From: an uncultured Lachnospiraceae bacterium | GTDB taxonomy: Bacteria > Bacillota_A > Clostridia > Lachnospirales > Lachnospiraceae | Length of the DNA: 13,232 bases | Assembly (NCBI GenBank): GCA_946630765.1 | Contig: CAMOZF010000015.1 | Coordinates: 1-13,232 of the forward strand | Direction: 5' to 3' | Shown here: piece by piece, positions 1 through 6,013 of the stretch | Layout: every line of letters starts with the position of its first letter | Numbering within the stretch: position 1 is the first letter of the stretch | Program-made: the position numbers and the translations under genes | The notes under the pieces: model-generated | Told to the model about the DNA's origin: nothing | Seen by the model: the letters and a program-made list of their open reading frames with translations, nothing else | Database searches by the model: none

Positions 1-1
1 C

Positions 2-337
2 CGCACGGACTGCACGAATATTATGTCGCTGCCAGACTACGAAAAGGCGCGGCTGATTCCGGCCGAATGGAGCACGCAGGACGAGAAGAGCGGCGCGAAG
101 TATTCGACCTCGATTCAGATCTTTGCGAACAACAGAATCGGTCTTTTCGCGGACATTTCGCGGGTCATGACCGAAAATGAGGTCGATATCCAGATGGCCA
201 GCTCCCGCGTTAATAAACAGGGACAGGCCACGATCGAGATGAGCTTTGAGGTGGCGAGTATCGATGAGCTGGAAAAGCTGATCTCAAGACTGCATCCGAT
301 CCCGGGCGTTCTGGACATCCAGCGCTCCACGGGCTGA
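2..337 (+). CDS. relA: RelA/SpoT (p)ppGpp synthetase/hydrolase, C-terminal end (5' partial)
   Basis: This is the last 111 codons of a long RelA/SpoT homolog; the gene enters from the left edge. The frame opens with RTDCTNIM, the conserved H-R-x-D-C-x-N signature of the zinc-finger/RIS region that precedes the ACT domain. An ACT domain then follows (STSIQIFANNRIGLFADISRVM, then a beta-alpha-beta pattern ending in PGVLDIQRSTG). In this family the C-terminal half senses uncharged tRNA on the ribosome and controls the N-terminal synthetase and hydrolase domains that make and degrade (p)ppGpp. The catalytic domains lie outside the window, so whether both activities remain cannot be judged. An internal ATG at position 23 is not a start, because the homology runs through it to the edge. 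In many Clostridia dtd follows relA; here the next gene is a metallo-beta-lactamase hydrolase. Confidence 0.93.
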   Translation, partial: RTDCTNIMSLPDYEKARLIPAEWSTQDEKSGAKYSTSIQIFANNRIGLFADISRVMTENEVDIQMASSRVNKQGQATIEMSFEVASIDELEKLISRLHPIPGVLDIQRSTG

Positions 338-352
338 CAACAGGGAAAGGAC

Positions 353-396
353 AAGGCGGTTTCTTCCGTAAGAATGCGCGGGAGGGCCGTCTTTTT
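353..396 (+). terminator. possible weak intrinsic terminator or attenuator after relA
   Basis: A seven-pair stem AAGGCGG (353-359) with CCGTCTT (387-393), including one G-U pair, runs into a T5 tract at 392-396. A small inner hairpin TTCTT/AAGAA sits in the loop. It lies between relA and the hydrolase gene. The long loop and wobble pair make it weak, so partial readthrough into the next genes is plausible. Confidence 0.3.
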
Positions 397-411
397 ACAG
401 GTTCAGGATCA

Positions 412-1041
412 ATGAAAATAGCCAAACTGACGGTTGGTGTGCTTGGAACCAACTGCTATGTCGCGGTCAGCGACCGGACCGGCGGCTGCTTTATTGTAGA
501 CCCCGGGGACGACGCGCCGCGGATTATAGAGAAAATCGAGGAGTTTCACGCAGCGCCCGAAGCGGTGCTTCTGACGCACGGGCATTTTGACCATATTCTC
601 GCAGCCGAGGCACTGAAAAAGCGGTACGGAATCCCGGTGCTTGCGGGAAAGGCGGAAGAAGCGCTCCTCTCGGACCCGCGGGCGAATCTGTCCACCGTCT
701 ACGGGACGGCGGAAAAGACGCTTCGCGCGGACCGCTATCTTGAGGACGGGGAGAAGCTGAAAATCGCGGGTCTTGATATCGAGGTGCTTCTGACGCCGGG
801 CCATTCGCCGGGCTCTCTGTCGTATTATCTTCCGAAGGAGCAGGTGCTTTTTTCCGGAGATACGCTGTTTCTCGAGTCCTACGGACGGGTGGATGATCTT
901 CAGGCCGCGCATACGATCCGCGATTCCATCCTGAGCCGGCTTTTCGAGCTGCCGGACGACACGGTCGTCTATCCGGGGCATATGGATTTCACGACGATCC
1001 GTCACGAGAAGATGTACAATCCGGTCTATTTTACGATCTGA
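412..1041 (+). CDS. metallo-beta-lactamase fold hydrolase (glyoxalase II-like)
   Basis: A 209-residue single-domain metallo-beta-lactamase protein. The metal-binding signature THGHFDH is at residues 55-61 (H56, H58, D60, H61). The later ligands fit TPGHSPG (H131), FSGDTLF (D150) and YPGH (H190), so the full dinuclear-site set is present. The size matches the short YqgX/GloB-like Firmicute hydrolases, which lack the C-terminal helical substrate domain of classical glyoxalase II. Thioester hydrolysis of the hydroxyacyl-glutathione or bacillithiol type is therefore possible but unproven. No signal peptide is visible, so it should be cytoplasmic. The ATG at 412 has only a weak AGGA upstream, four bases away. 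It lies 16 bases before hemZ on the same strand, an order often seen downstream of relA in Clostridia, and is probably co-transcribed with hemZ. Confidence 0.9.
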   Translation: MKIAKLTVGVLGTNCYVAVSDRTGGCFIVDPGDDAPRIIEKIEEFHAAPEAVLLTHGHFDHILAAEALKKRYGIPVLAGKAEEALLSDPRANLSTVYGTAEKTLRADRYLEDGEKLKIAGLDIEVLLTPGHSPGSLSYYLPKEQVLFSGDTLFLESYGRVDDLQAAHTIRDSILSRLFELPDDTVVYPGHMDFTTIRHEKMYNPVYFTI

Positions 1042-1057
1042 GAAAGGGCGAAAGGAC

Positions 1058-2509
1058 ATGCGTCTTTATCTGCATTCCGTATTATTTGAACATGATATCC
1101 GCGGGCTTCTGATGGCGTACTTCCCCTGGACAAAGTTTTCCACGGGAGAACCGGAGCCCGCGGAAGAGTATGTGGAAATACGCTTTCAGAATGAACAGGA
1201 GATGACGGAAGCTGCGCGCCTTTACGGAATGATCCGCGCGCGTATTTCCGGCAGCGAACGGGAACAGGAGTTTTCCGTCCCCGCGCCGGATCTGAAAACC
1301 GCGCGGAACCTTTTCAAGCGGGAATTCTGCATTCTGATGAATGAAATGACCGGGAAATCACTGCCCTGGGGGACGCTCTCCGGCGTCCGTCCGGTCAAGA
1401 TTCCGATGGAGATGCTGGAACGGGGAGAAAGCGATGATACGATCCTCCGCTATCTTCGGGAGGACCTTCTCGTCACAGAGGAAAAGTCCGCGCTTTCCCT
1501 GGAAATTGCGAAAAGAGAGCGGGCGCTGATGCGAAAATGTACGGACGAGGACACCTACAGCCTCTATATCGGGATCCCCTTCTGCCCGACGACCTGTCTG
1601 TACTGTTCCTTTACCTCCTATCCTTTAAGCCGCTACGAAAAGCGCGTCCCGGAATATCTTGCGGCGCTGAAGCGGGAGATCGATTTCGTTTCGGAGCATT
1701 TTAAGGGAAAACGCCTGAGAACGCTGTATTTCGGCGGGGGGACGCCGACGACGCTTTCCGCGGAGGATCTTCGGGAGCTTCTGTCATATGTGAGAAGAAA
1801 GCTGGATCTTTCGGAGCTTCTGGAGTGGACCGTGGAAGCGGGGCGGCCGGACAGCATCACAGAAGACAAGCTTTCGGCCCTTCTGTCTTCGGGGGTCAGC
1901 CGGATTTCCATTAACCCGCAGACCATGAAGCAGAAGACACTCGATCTGATCGGAAGAAGGCACACGGTCGAAGACGTGCTGAGTGCCTATGAAATGGCGC
2001 GCGGCATGGGCTTTGACAATATCAACATGGACCTGATTCTCGGACTTCCGGGGGAGACGGAGGAGGATATCGCGGATACGATCCGGGAGATCGTGCGTCT
2101 TTCGCCTGAAAATGTGACGCTGCATTCTCTGGCGGTCAAGCGCTCCTCCCGGCTGAACCTTCTGAAGGAGCAGTATCAGGGCTTCCGGATGGAAAATACG
2201 GAGGCGATCATGAAAAATGCCGAAGACGCCCTCCGGAAGATCGGTCTCGTGCCCTATTATCTGTACCGGCAGAAAAACATGGCCGGAAATCTCGAGAACA
2301 CGGGCTTTGCGAAGCCCGGAACAGAGGGCCTTTACAATATCATGACGATGGAAGAGTGCCAGGATATTGTCGCGCTCGGCGCCGGCGCCGTCTCCCGCAG
2401 GAATTTCCCGGGCGGAAGAATTGAACGCTGCGACAATGTCAAGGACATCGAACGGTATCTCTCGGATACGGAGGAGATGATCAGACGAAAGGCAGAACTG
2501 TTTGCATAA
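1058..2509 (+). CDS. hemZ: HemZ-type radical SAM protein (coproporphyrinogen dehydrogenase family)
   Basis: A 483-residue radical SAM enzyme. The 4Fe-4S cluster motif is C176-x3-C180-x2-C183 within GIPFCPTTCLYCSFTSYP, and the SAM-binding glycine motif YFGGGTPTTL follows near 224-233. An N-terminal segment of about 165 residues precedes the radical SAM core, which is the HemZ layout and distinguishes it from shorter HemN/HemW proteins. HemZ is annotated as oxygen-independent coproporphyrinogen III dehydrogenase, but many anaerobes carry it without a complete heme pathway, so the true substrate may differ. The ATG at 1058 has AAAGGA just upstream and lies 16 bases after the hydrolase stop, consistent with one transcript. 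hisS and aspS, which often follow hemZ in Clostridia, are absent here. Confidence 0.9.
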   Translation: MRLYLHSVLFEHDIRGLLMAYFPWTKFSTGEPEPAEEYVEIRFQNEQEMTEAARLYGMIRARISGSEREQEFSVPAPDLKTARNLFKREFCILMNEMTGKSLPWGTLSGVRPVKIPMEMLERGESDDTILRYLREDLLVTEEKSALSLEIAKRERALMRKCTDEDTYSLYIGIPFCPTTCLYCSFTSYPLSRYEKRVPEYLAALKREIDFVSEHFKGKRLRTLYFGGGTPTTLSAEDLRELLSYVRRKLDLSELLEWTVEAGRPDSITEDKLSALLSSGVSRISINPQTMKQKTLDLIGRRHTVEDVLSAYEMARGMGFDNINMDLILGLPGETEEDIADTIREIVRLSPENVTLHSLAVKRSSRLNLLKEQYQGFRMENTEAIMKNAEDALRKIGLVPYYLYRQKNMAGNLENTGFAKPGTEGLYNIMTMEECQDIVALGAGAVSRRNFPGGRIERCDNVKDIERYLSDTEEMIRRKAELFA

Positions 2510-2515
2510 CAAAAA

Positions 2516-2550
2516 GGGGGCCCCGGCAGGAACGAATCCTTACCGGGGCT
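2516..2550. terminator. strong GC hairpin after hemZ (possible terminator)
   Basis: GCCCCGG (2520-2526) pairs with CCGGGGC (2543-2549), and an inner AGGA/TCCT stem extends it. On the plus strand it closes the hemZ unit seven bases after the stop but is not followed by a real T tract. On the minus strand the stem is followed by C-rich sequence and then T5 (A5 at 2511-2515), so it could also stop transcripts that run past the tRNA terminator. Confidence 0.45.
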
Positions 2551-2706
2551 TGAGTATGAAAAAGCTTTTATCAAGTGACGGGGATCAACTTGATTGTACT
2601 TTTCAGTACGATCGCAGTATATCAGCTTCAGGTGAAATGTAAGTGAAATCTCCTGCAAAATACTCTGAAATATTTGTGAAAGAGAGAAGTAATCTGTGTG
2701 AAATAG
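2551..2706. other. gene-free spacer with two small hairpins and phased A-tracts
   Basis: No convincing coding region is seen. ATCAAGT (2570-2576) can pair with ACTTGAT (2588-2594). Alternatively, a nine-pair stem with one G-U forms between 2592-2600 and 2605-2613 around the loop TTTC; the two share bases and are mutually exclusive. From 2632 the motif TGAAA recurs at 2633, 2644, 2666, 2677 and 2699, giving A-tracts spaced by multiples of 11 bases. This pattern is associated with intrinsic DNA bending. Function is unknown. Confidence 0.4.
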
Positions 2707-2733
2707 AAAAAACCGCACTTTCGTGCGGCTTTT
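2707..2733 (-). terminator. intrinsic terminator of the tRNA-Gln gene
   Basis: On the minus strand a perfect CCGCAC/GTGCGG stem with a GAAA tetraloop (paired bases 2713-2718 and 2723-2728) is followed by six T residues (A6 at 2707-2712). It begins about ten bases after the 3' end of the tRNA. This is a textbook rho-independent terminator. Confidence 0.88.
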
Positions 2734-2738
2734 CCTAT

Positions 2739-2811
2739 CAGCGCTGCAAGGATTCGAACCTTGAAAATGACGGAGTCAGAGTCCGTTGCCTTACCATTTG
2801 GCGACAGCGCT
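2739..2811 (-). tRNA. tRNA-Gln(CUG)
   Basis: The minus strand folds into a full cloverleaf. The acceptor stem AGCGCTG/CAGCGCT has seven perfect pairs. The D arm is GCC/GGC with AAATGGTAA in the loop. The anticodon stem ACGGA/TCCGT encloses CTCTGAC, giving anticodon CTG (CUG), which reads CAG. The T arm is CAAGG-TTCGAAT-CCTTG. The discriminator base is G73, as expected for glutamine. CCA is not encoded (ATA follows), as is common in Firmicutes. Two mild oddities: the first pair is A1-U72 rather than the U1-A72 I expect for tRNA-Gln, and the variable region has six bases (CATTTT) rather than five. In Firmicutes lacking GlnRS, such a tRNA is charged by GluRS and then amidated by GatCAB. Confidence 0.95.
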
Positions 2812-2837
2812 ATGTCTGTTTTTTGGACAGCGAATGT

Positions 2838-2866
2838 ATTATATACGAGTTTCAGAAAAAAATCAA
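2838..2866 (-). promoter_or_regulatory. sigma-A promoter of tRNA-Gln
   Basis: On the minus strand, TTGATT (complement of 2861-2866) and TATAAT (complement of 2838-2843) are separated by exactly 17 bases. Transcription would start near 2831, about 20 bases before the mature tRNA 5' end. The spacing and near-consensus boxes make this a strong call. Confidence 0.85.
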
Positions 2867-2918
2867 GTCTTTTTTTCAGAAGTTTTCACCTGTTTTTCCT
2901 GAAAAGCATCCGGCGGTA

Positions 2919-2947
2919 TTGAAAAAAGCTTCATGATGCGTTAAAAT
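2919..2947 (+). promoter_or_regulatory. sigma-A promoter of ppk1
   Basis: TTGAAA (2919-2924) and TAAAAT (2942-2947) are separated by 17 bases, giving a short leader of about 30 bases before the ppk1 ATG. It is divergent from the tRNA-Gln promoter, and the two -35 boxes are about 50 bases apart. No Pho-box-like repeat was recognised. Confidence 0.75.
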
Positions 2948-2984
2948 AAGCGCATACATTGCGAAAAACCGCCAGGAGGATGAT

Positions 2985-5180
2985 ATGGTGAAGAAAACGG
3001 AAAGTCCTGAAACACTATCTGCACCGGTTCCGGAGGAGCATCAGGAAGCGCAGAAGAATACGCTGAAGGACGGGGAAAAAGGAAAAGACGTTTCCGGAAA
3101 AAAGCAGAAAAAGAAGGAAAAGGAAGAGAAGATCGAGTGCTTCGAAAACCGGGAGCTTTCCTGGGTGCGCTTTAATGAACGCGTGCTGGAGGAGGCGGAG
3201 GATCTGTCGAATCCGCTCGGGGAGCGCCTGAATTTCCTTTCGATTTATCAGACCAACCTGGATGAGTTTTTCATGGTTCGTATCGGCTCGCTTCATGACC
3301 AGCAGATTCTGAACAACAATTTCAAGGAAAATAAGACGAATATGCGGCCGGACGAGCAGATCGCCGCGGTCTGCAAGCGCGTCCGGAAGCTCGCATTAAG
3401 ACACAGCGAGGCCTATAAGGTGCTTCTTTCCGGCCTCCGGGAGTACGGCGTCCGGATTACGGATTTCGCGTCTCTTGAGAAGCATGAGGCGGAATATCTT
3501 GAGACCTATTTCAAAAATGAAGTGCTGCCGCTTCTTTCGCCGGTCATTGTCAGTAAGGACCAGCCCTTCCCCTTCCTCGAGAACGGAAGCCTGTATGCCT
3601 ATGCCGTCCTCAGAAGGAAGAATGAAAAGGACCGCATCGGCATTGTTTCCTGCTCGGTACGCTCGATTGGCCGGCTGATTCAGATTCCAGCCCACAAGAG
3701 GGAGTACCTTCTTCTGGAGGATCTGGTGCTGCATTTCCTGCCGCTTCTTTTCCGGCGCTACGAGATCGCGGAATCCTCGGTGATCCGGATCACGAGAAAT
3801 GCCGATATCGACGCGGACAGCATGTACGACGAGGATCTGGATTACCGTGAGCTCATGGAGCAGATGATCAAGAGCCGCAAGCGTCTGTCGCCGATCCGGC
3901 TGGAGTACAGCTCGCCGCTCAGCAAGAAAACGCTGCAGAAGTTCTCGGATTTCCTGAACCTTTCGCAGGATCAGTGCTTCCTGAATCCGATGCCGCTGGA
4001 CCTTTCGTTCCTCTCGGCGATCCGAAACGATCTTTCCGGGGAGACCGAGCTTTTCTACGAGAAACGGCAGCCGCAGAAGTCGCCGCTCCTTAAGGACGAC
4101 GAGCCGGTGATGGACCAGATTGAGAAGCAGGATTTCCTTTTCTACTATCCCTATGAGCGCATGAATCCGCTGATCCGGATGCTTCTCGAGGCCGGAAAGG
4201 ATCCGGAGGTCGTATCGATCCGGATGACGCTTTACCGTCTGGCGAAGAATTCCCAGGTTGTCGCAGCGCTCGCGGCGGCAGCGGAGGCCGGAAAACGCGT
4301 GGACGTTCTGGTGGAGCTGAAGGCGCGTTTTGACGAGGAAAATAATATTCACTGGTCCCATACGCTCGAGGATGCCGGCTGCAACGTGCTGTACGGCCTC
4401 GGGAGATATAAGGTGCATTCAAAGCTCCTTCTCATCACCAAGAAGCGGGATGGGAAGAATATCTATATCACGCAGGTCGGCACCGGAAACTACAATGAAA
4501 GCACGGCGCGCCTGTATACGGACCTGTGCTTCATGACCGCGAAGGAACGGATCGGCGTCCAGGCGGAGAAGATCTTCGAGGCGCTGGTCAGCCAGGTGAT
4601 TCCGCAGGATATCAGCGAGCTTCTGTGCGCGCCCTTCTGCCTGCAGAACCGGGTCATCGAGATGATCGACCGGGAAATCGCCTACGCGCAGTCGGGAAAG
4701 CCGGCCTATATCGGCCTGAAGCTGAATTCGGTGACGGACCGCGACATCATGCTGAAGCTTGTGGAGGCGTCGCAGGCGGGCGTCAAGGTGGATATGGTCG
4801 TGCGCGGCATCAACTGCATTCGCTCCGGCATCCCCGGACTGACCGAGAATATCCGCGTCGTCAGCATTGTCGGACGTTTCCTTGAGCATGCGAGAATCTA
4901 TATCTTCGGCACCGGAAGACGCGAGAAGATCTATATTGCCTCCGCGGACTTCATGACCAGAAATACGCTGAAGCGTGTGGAGGTGGGGGCGCCGATTGAG
5001 GACAGCCTGCTGAAAAAGAAGATTCACCATATCTTCAGCGTGCAGCTTGCGGACAATGTGAAGGGGCGGGAGCAGCGGCCCTCCGGCAGCTACAAGAAGG
5101 TGCCCTTTACCGCGGGAGACGAGCGCATCAATTCTCAGGAAATTTTCTACCGGGAGGCCTACGACGGGATCCTGAACTGA
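2985..5180 (+). CDS. ppk1: polyphosphate kinase 1
   Basis: A 731-residue PPK1, which reversibly transfers the terminal phosphate of ATP onto polyphosphate. The N domain begins at ENRELSWVRFNERVLEEA (about 54-71) and continues with NLDEFFMVRIGSL. The catalytic domains hold LYRLAKNSQ, ELKARFDEENN, GRYKVHSKLLL and LEHARIYIFG. By spacing to the E. coli enzyme, H478 is the autophosphorylated histidine (E. coli H435), R418 and R448 match R375 and R405, and H635 matches H592, so the active site looks complete. Residues 1-50 are an extra lysine- and glutamate-rich, low-complexity extension compared with the E. coli start. The ATG is supported by AGGAGG at 2974-2979, five bases upstream. It is a single-gene unit with its own promoter and terminator; no ppx neighbour is present. 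Confidence 0.97.
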   Translation: MVKKTESPETLSAPVPEEHQEAQKNTLKDGEKGKDVSGKKQKKKEKEEKIECFENRELSWVRFNERVLEEAEDLSNPLGERLNFLSIYQTNLDEFFMVRIGSLHDQQILNNNFKENKTNMRPDEQIAAVCKRVRKLALRHSEAYKVLLSGLREYGVRITDFASLEKHEAEYLETYFKNEVLPLLSPVIVSKDQPFPFLENGSLYAYAVLRRKNEKDRIGIVSCSVRSIGRLIQIPAHKREYLLLEDLVLHFLPLLFRRYEIAESSVIRITRNADIDADSMYDEDLDYRELMEQMIKSRKRLSPIRLEYSSPLSKKTLQKFSDFLNLSQDQCFLNPMPLDLSFLSAIRNDLSGETELFYEKRQPQKSPLLKDDEPVMDQIEKQDFLFYYPYERMNPLIRMLLEAGKDPEVVSIRMTLYRLAKNSQVVAALAAAAEAGKRVDVLVELKARFDEENNIHWSHTLEDAGCNVLYGLGRYKVHSKLLLITKKRDGKNIYITQVGTGNYNESTARLYTDLCFMTAKERIGVQAEKIFEALVSQVIPQDISELLCAPFCLQNRVIEMIDREIAYAQSGKPAYIGLKLNSVTDRDIMLKLVEASQAGVKVDMVVRGINCIRSGIPGLTENIRVVSIVGRFLEHARIYIFGTGRREKIYIASADFMTRNTLKRVEVGAPIEDSLLKKKIHHIFSVQLADNVKGREQRPSGSYKKVPFTAGDERINSQEIFYREAYDGILN

Positions 5181-5231
5181 TGAAAGGCCCGGATAAGCTT
5201 CGCGCATCGTGTCCGGCAGTTCATAAACCAT

Positions 5232-5292
5232 AAAAAACCGTTCATTCGGGAACGCTTGGAACCTTGTCCCGGAATGAACGGTTTTCTTTTTT
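5232..5292. terminator. bidirectional terminator between ppk1 and the phosphoesterase gene
   Basis: AAACCGTTCATTC (5235-5247) pairs with GAATGAACGGTTT (from 5272), a 13-pair stem that can extend with GGGA/TCCC inside. A T-rich tract follows on the plus strand and an A-run precedes it, giving U residues on the minus strand. It lies between two converging genes and can serve both. Confidence 0.9.
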
Positions 5293-5309
5293 GGTTGTCG
5301 CTTTTTCCG

Positions 5310-5921
5310 TCACTTTTTCAACCATTCGTCGGGGTAGTCGAGCTCGTAGGTTTCCCAGGCGTTGATGACGATGGTGTTTTTGTAGGTGTCGGTTTTTTTG
5401 TAGCCGGAGGAGTACTCCTTGTGGTTATGGCCGTGGATGAAATAGCGGGGCTCGTACTTGTCCATGAGCGTCAGAAATTCCGGAAAGCCCCGGTGCGGCA
5501 GGTCCTCGGCGTCATTGAGACCGAAGGCGGGCGCATGGGTCAGCAGGATGTCAAAGCCCCGGTTTTTCAGAAGCTGGAAATGGGCTTTCCGGATCCGGCG
5601 TTGCATTTCTTTGGGGGTATACATGTTGATGCCGTTCTTGTAGCGCATGGAGCCGCCGAGTCCGAAGATCCGAAGGCCCTTGAAATTCACAACCTTGCCG
5701 TCGATGCAGGTGCAGCCCTCCGGTGGCATTTTTTCGTAGCAGTCGTCGTGGTTGCCGTGGATATAGAGCACCTCGGTCCGACACATGGTCGCGAGAAAGG
5801 ACATATAGTGCGGGTGCAGATCCCCGGCGGAAAGGATCAGGTCGTATTTATTCAGCATGCCGGGTTCGTAGAAATCCCAGATTCTGCGGGATTCATGGTC
5901 GGCGACAACCAGGATTTTCAT
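5310..5921 (-). CDS. calcineurin-like metallophosphoesterase
   Basis: A 203-residue single-domain phosphoesterase. Recognisable family blocks are AGDLHP (GD at 33-34), GNHDD (56-60), LLTHAPAFG (TH at 128-129) and FIHGHNH (HGH at 163-165), the order of the calcineurin-like fold seen in YfcE/MJ0936-type phosphodiesterases. The first block reads VVADHES instead of the usual D-x-H, so the position two after D8 is E10. This may be a family variant or a changed metal ligand. No signal peptide is present, so it should be cytoplasmic. The natural substrate is unknown. The start ATG overlaps by ATGA the second TGA of the upstream reading frame, with GGAG seven bases before it, so translation is probably coupled to the BMP-domain gene. 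It is expected to be transcribed from the promoter at 8062-8090. Confidence 0.88.
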   Translation of the reverse strand: MKILVVADHESRRIWDFYEPGMLNKYDLILSAGDLHPHYMSFLATMCRTEVLYIHGNHDDCYEKMPPEGCTCIDGKVVNFKGLRIFGLGGSMRYKNGINMYTPKEMQRRIRKAHFQLLKNRGFDILLTHAPAFGLNDAEDLPHRGFPEFLTLMDKYEPRYFIHGHNHKEYSSGYKKTDTYKNTIVINAWETYELDYPDEWLKK

Positions 5922-6013
5922 GTGGGGGCTCCATTCTGAAGGTCCTTTTTGACACCCTGAACCTTCATCAGGGAACGGGCTTCGGGGCGAAGCTGGTCAA
6001 TGGTGGGAATGTG
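5918..6013 (-). other. in-frame extension beyond the stop of the BMP-domain gene
   Basis: After the TGA at 6014-6016, the same frame stays open for 31 codons to a TGA at 5918-5920. It begins HIPTIDQLRPEAR and ends KKDLQNGAPT. The terminal TGA overlaps the phosphoesterase ATG in the common ATGA arrangement. It therefore reads like the original C-terminus of the upstream protein, cut off by one nonsense codon or occasionally reached by readthrough. The stretch also holds hairpins GCTTCG/CGAAGC and CCCTGA/TCAGGG, neither followed by a T tract. Confidence 0.65.

Noticed and set aside
2739..2811. tRNA-Gln as an integration site of a mobile element
   Set aside because: No integrase, direct repeat of the tRNA 3' end or foreign gene content is seen nearby.
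2643..2936. 97-codon plus-strand frame in the hemZ-ppk1 gap
   Set aside because: It reads through the terminator, tRNA-Gln and its promoter on the other strand, and has no ribosome binding site.
4419..5231. Minus-strand open frame opposite ppk1
   Set aside because: It is antisense to conserved PPK1 catalytic sequence, with no ribosome binding site or family match.
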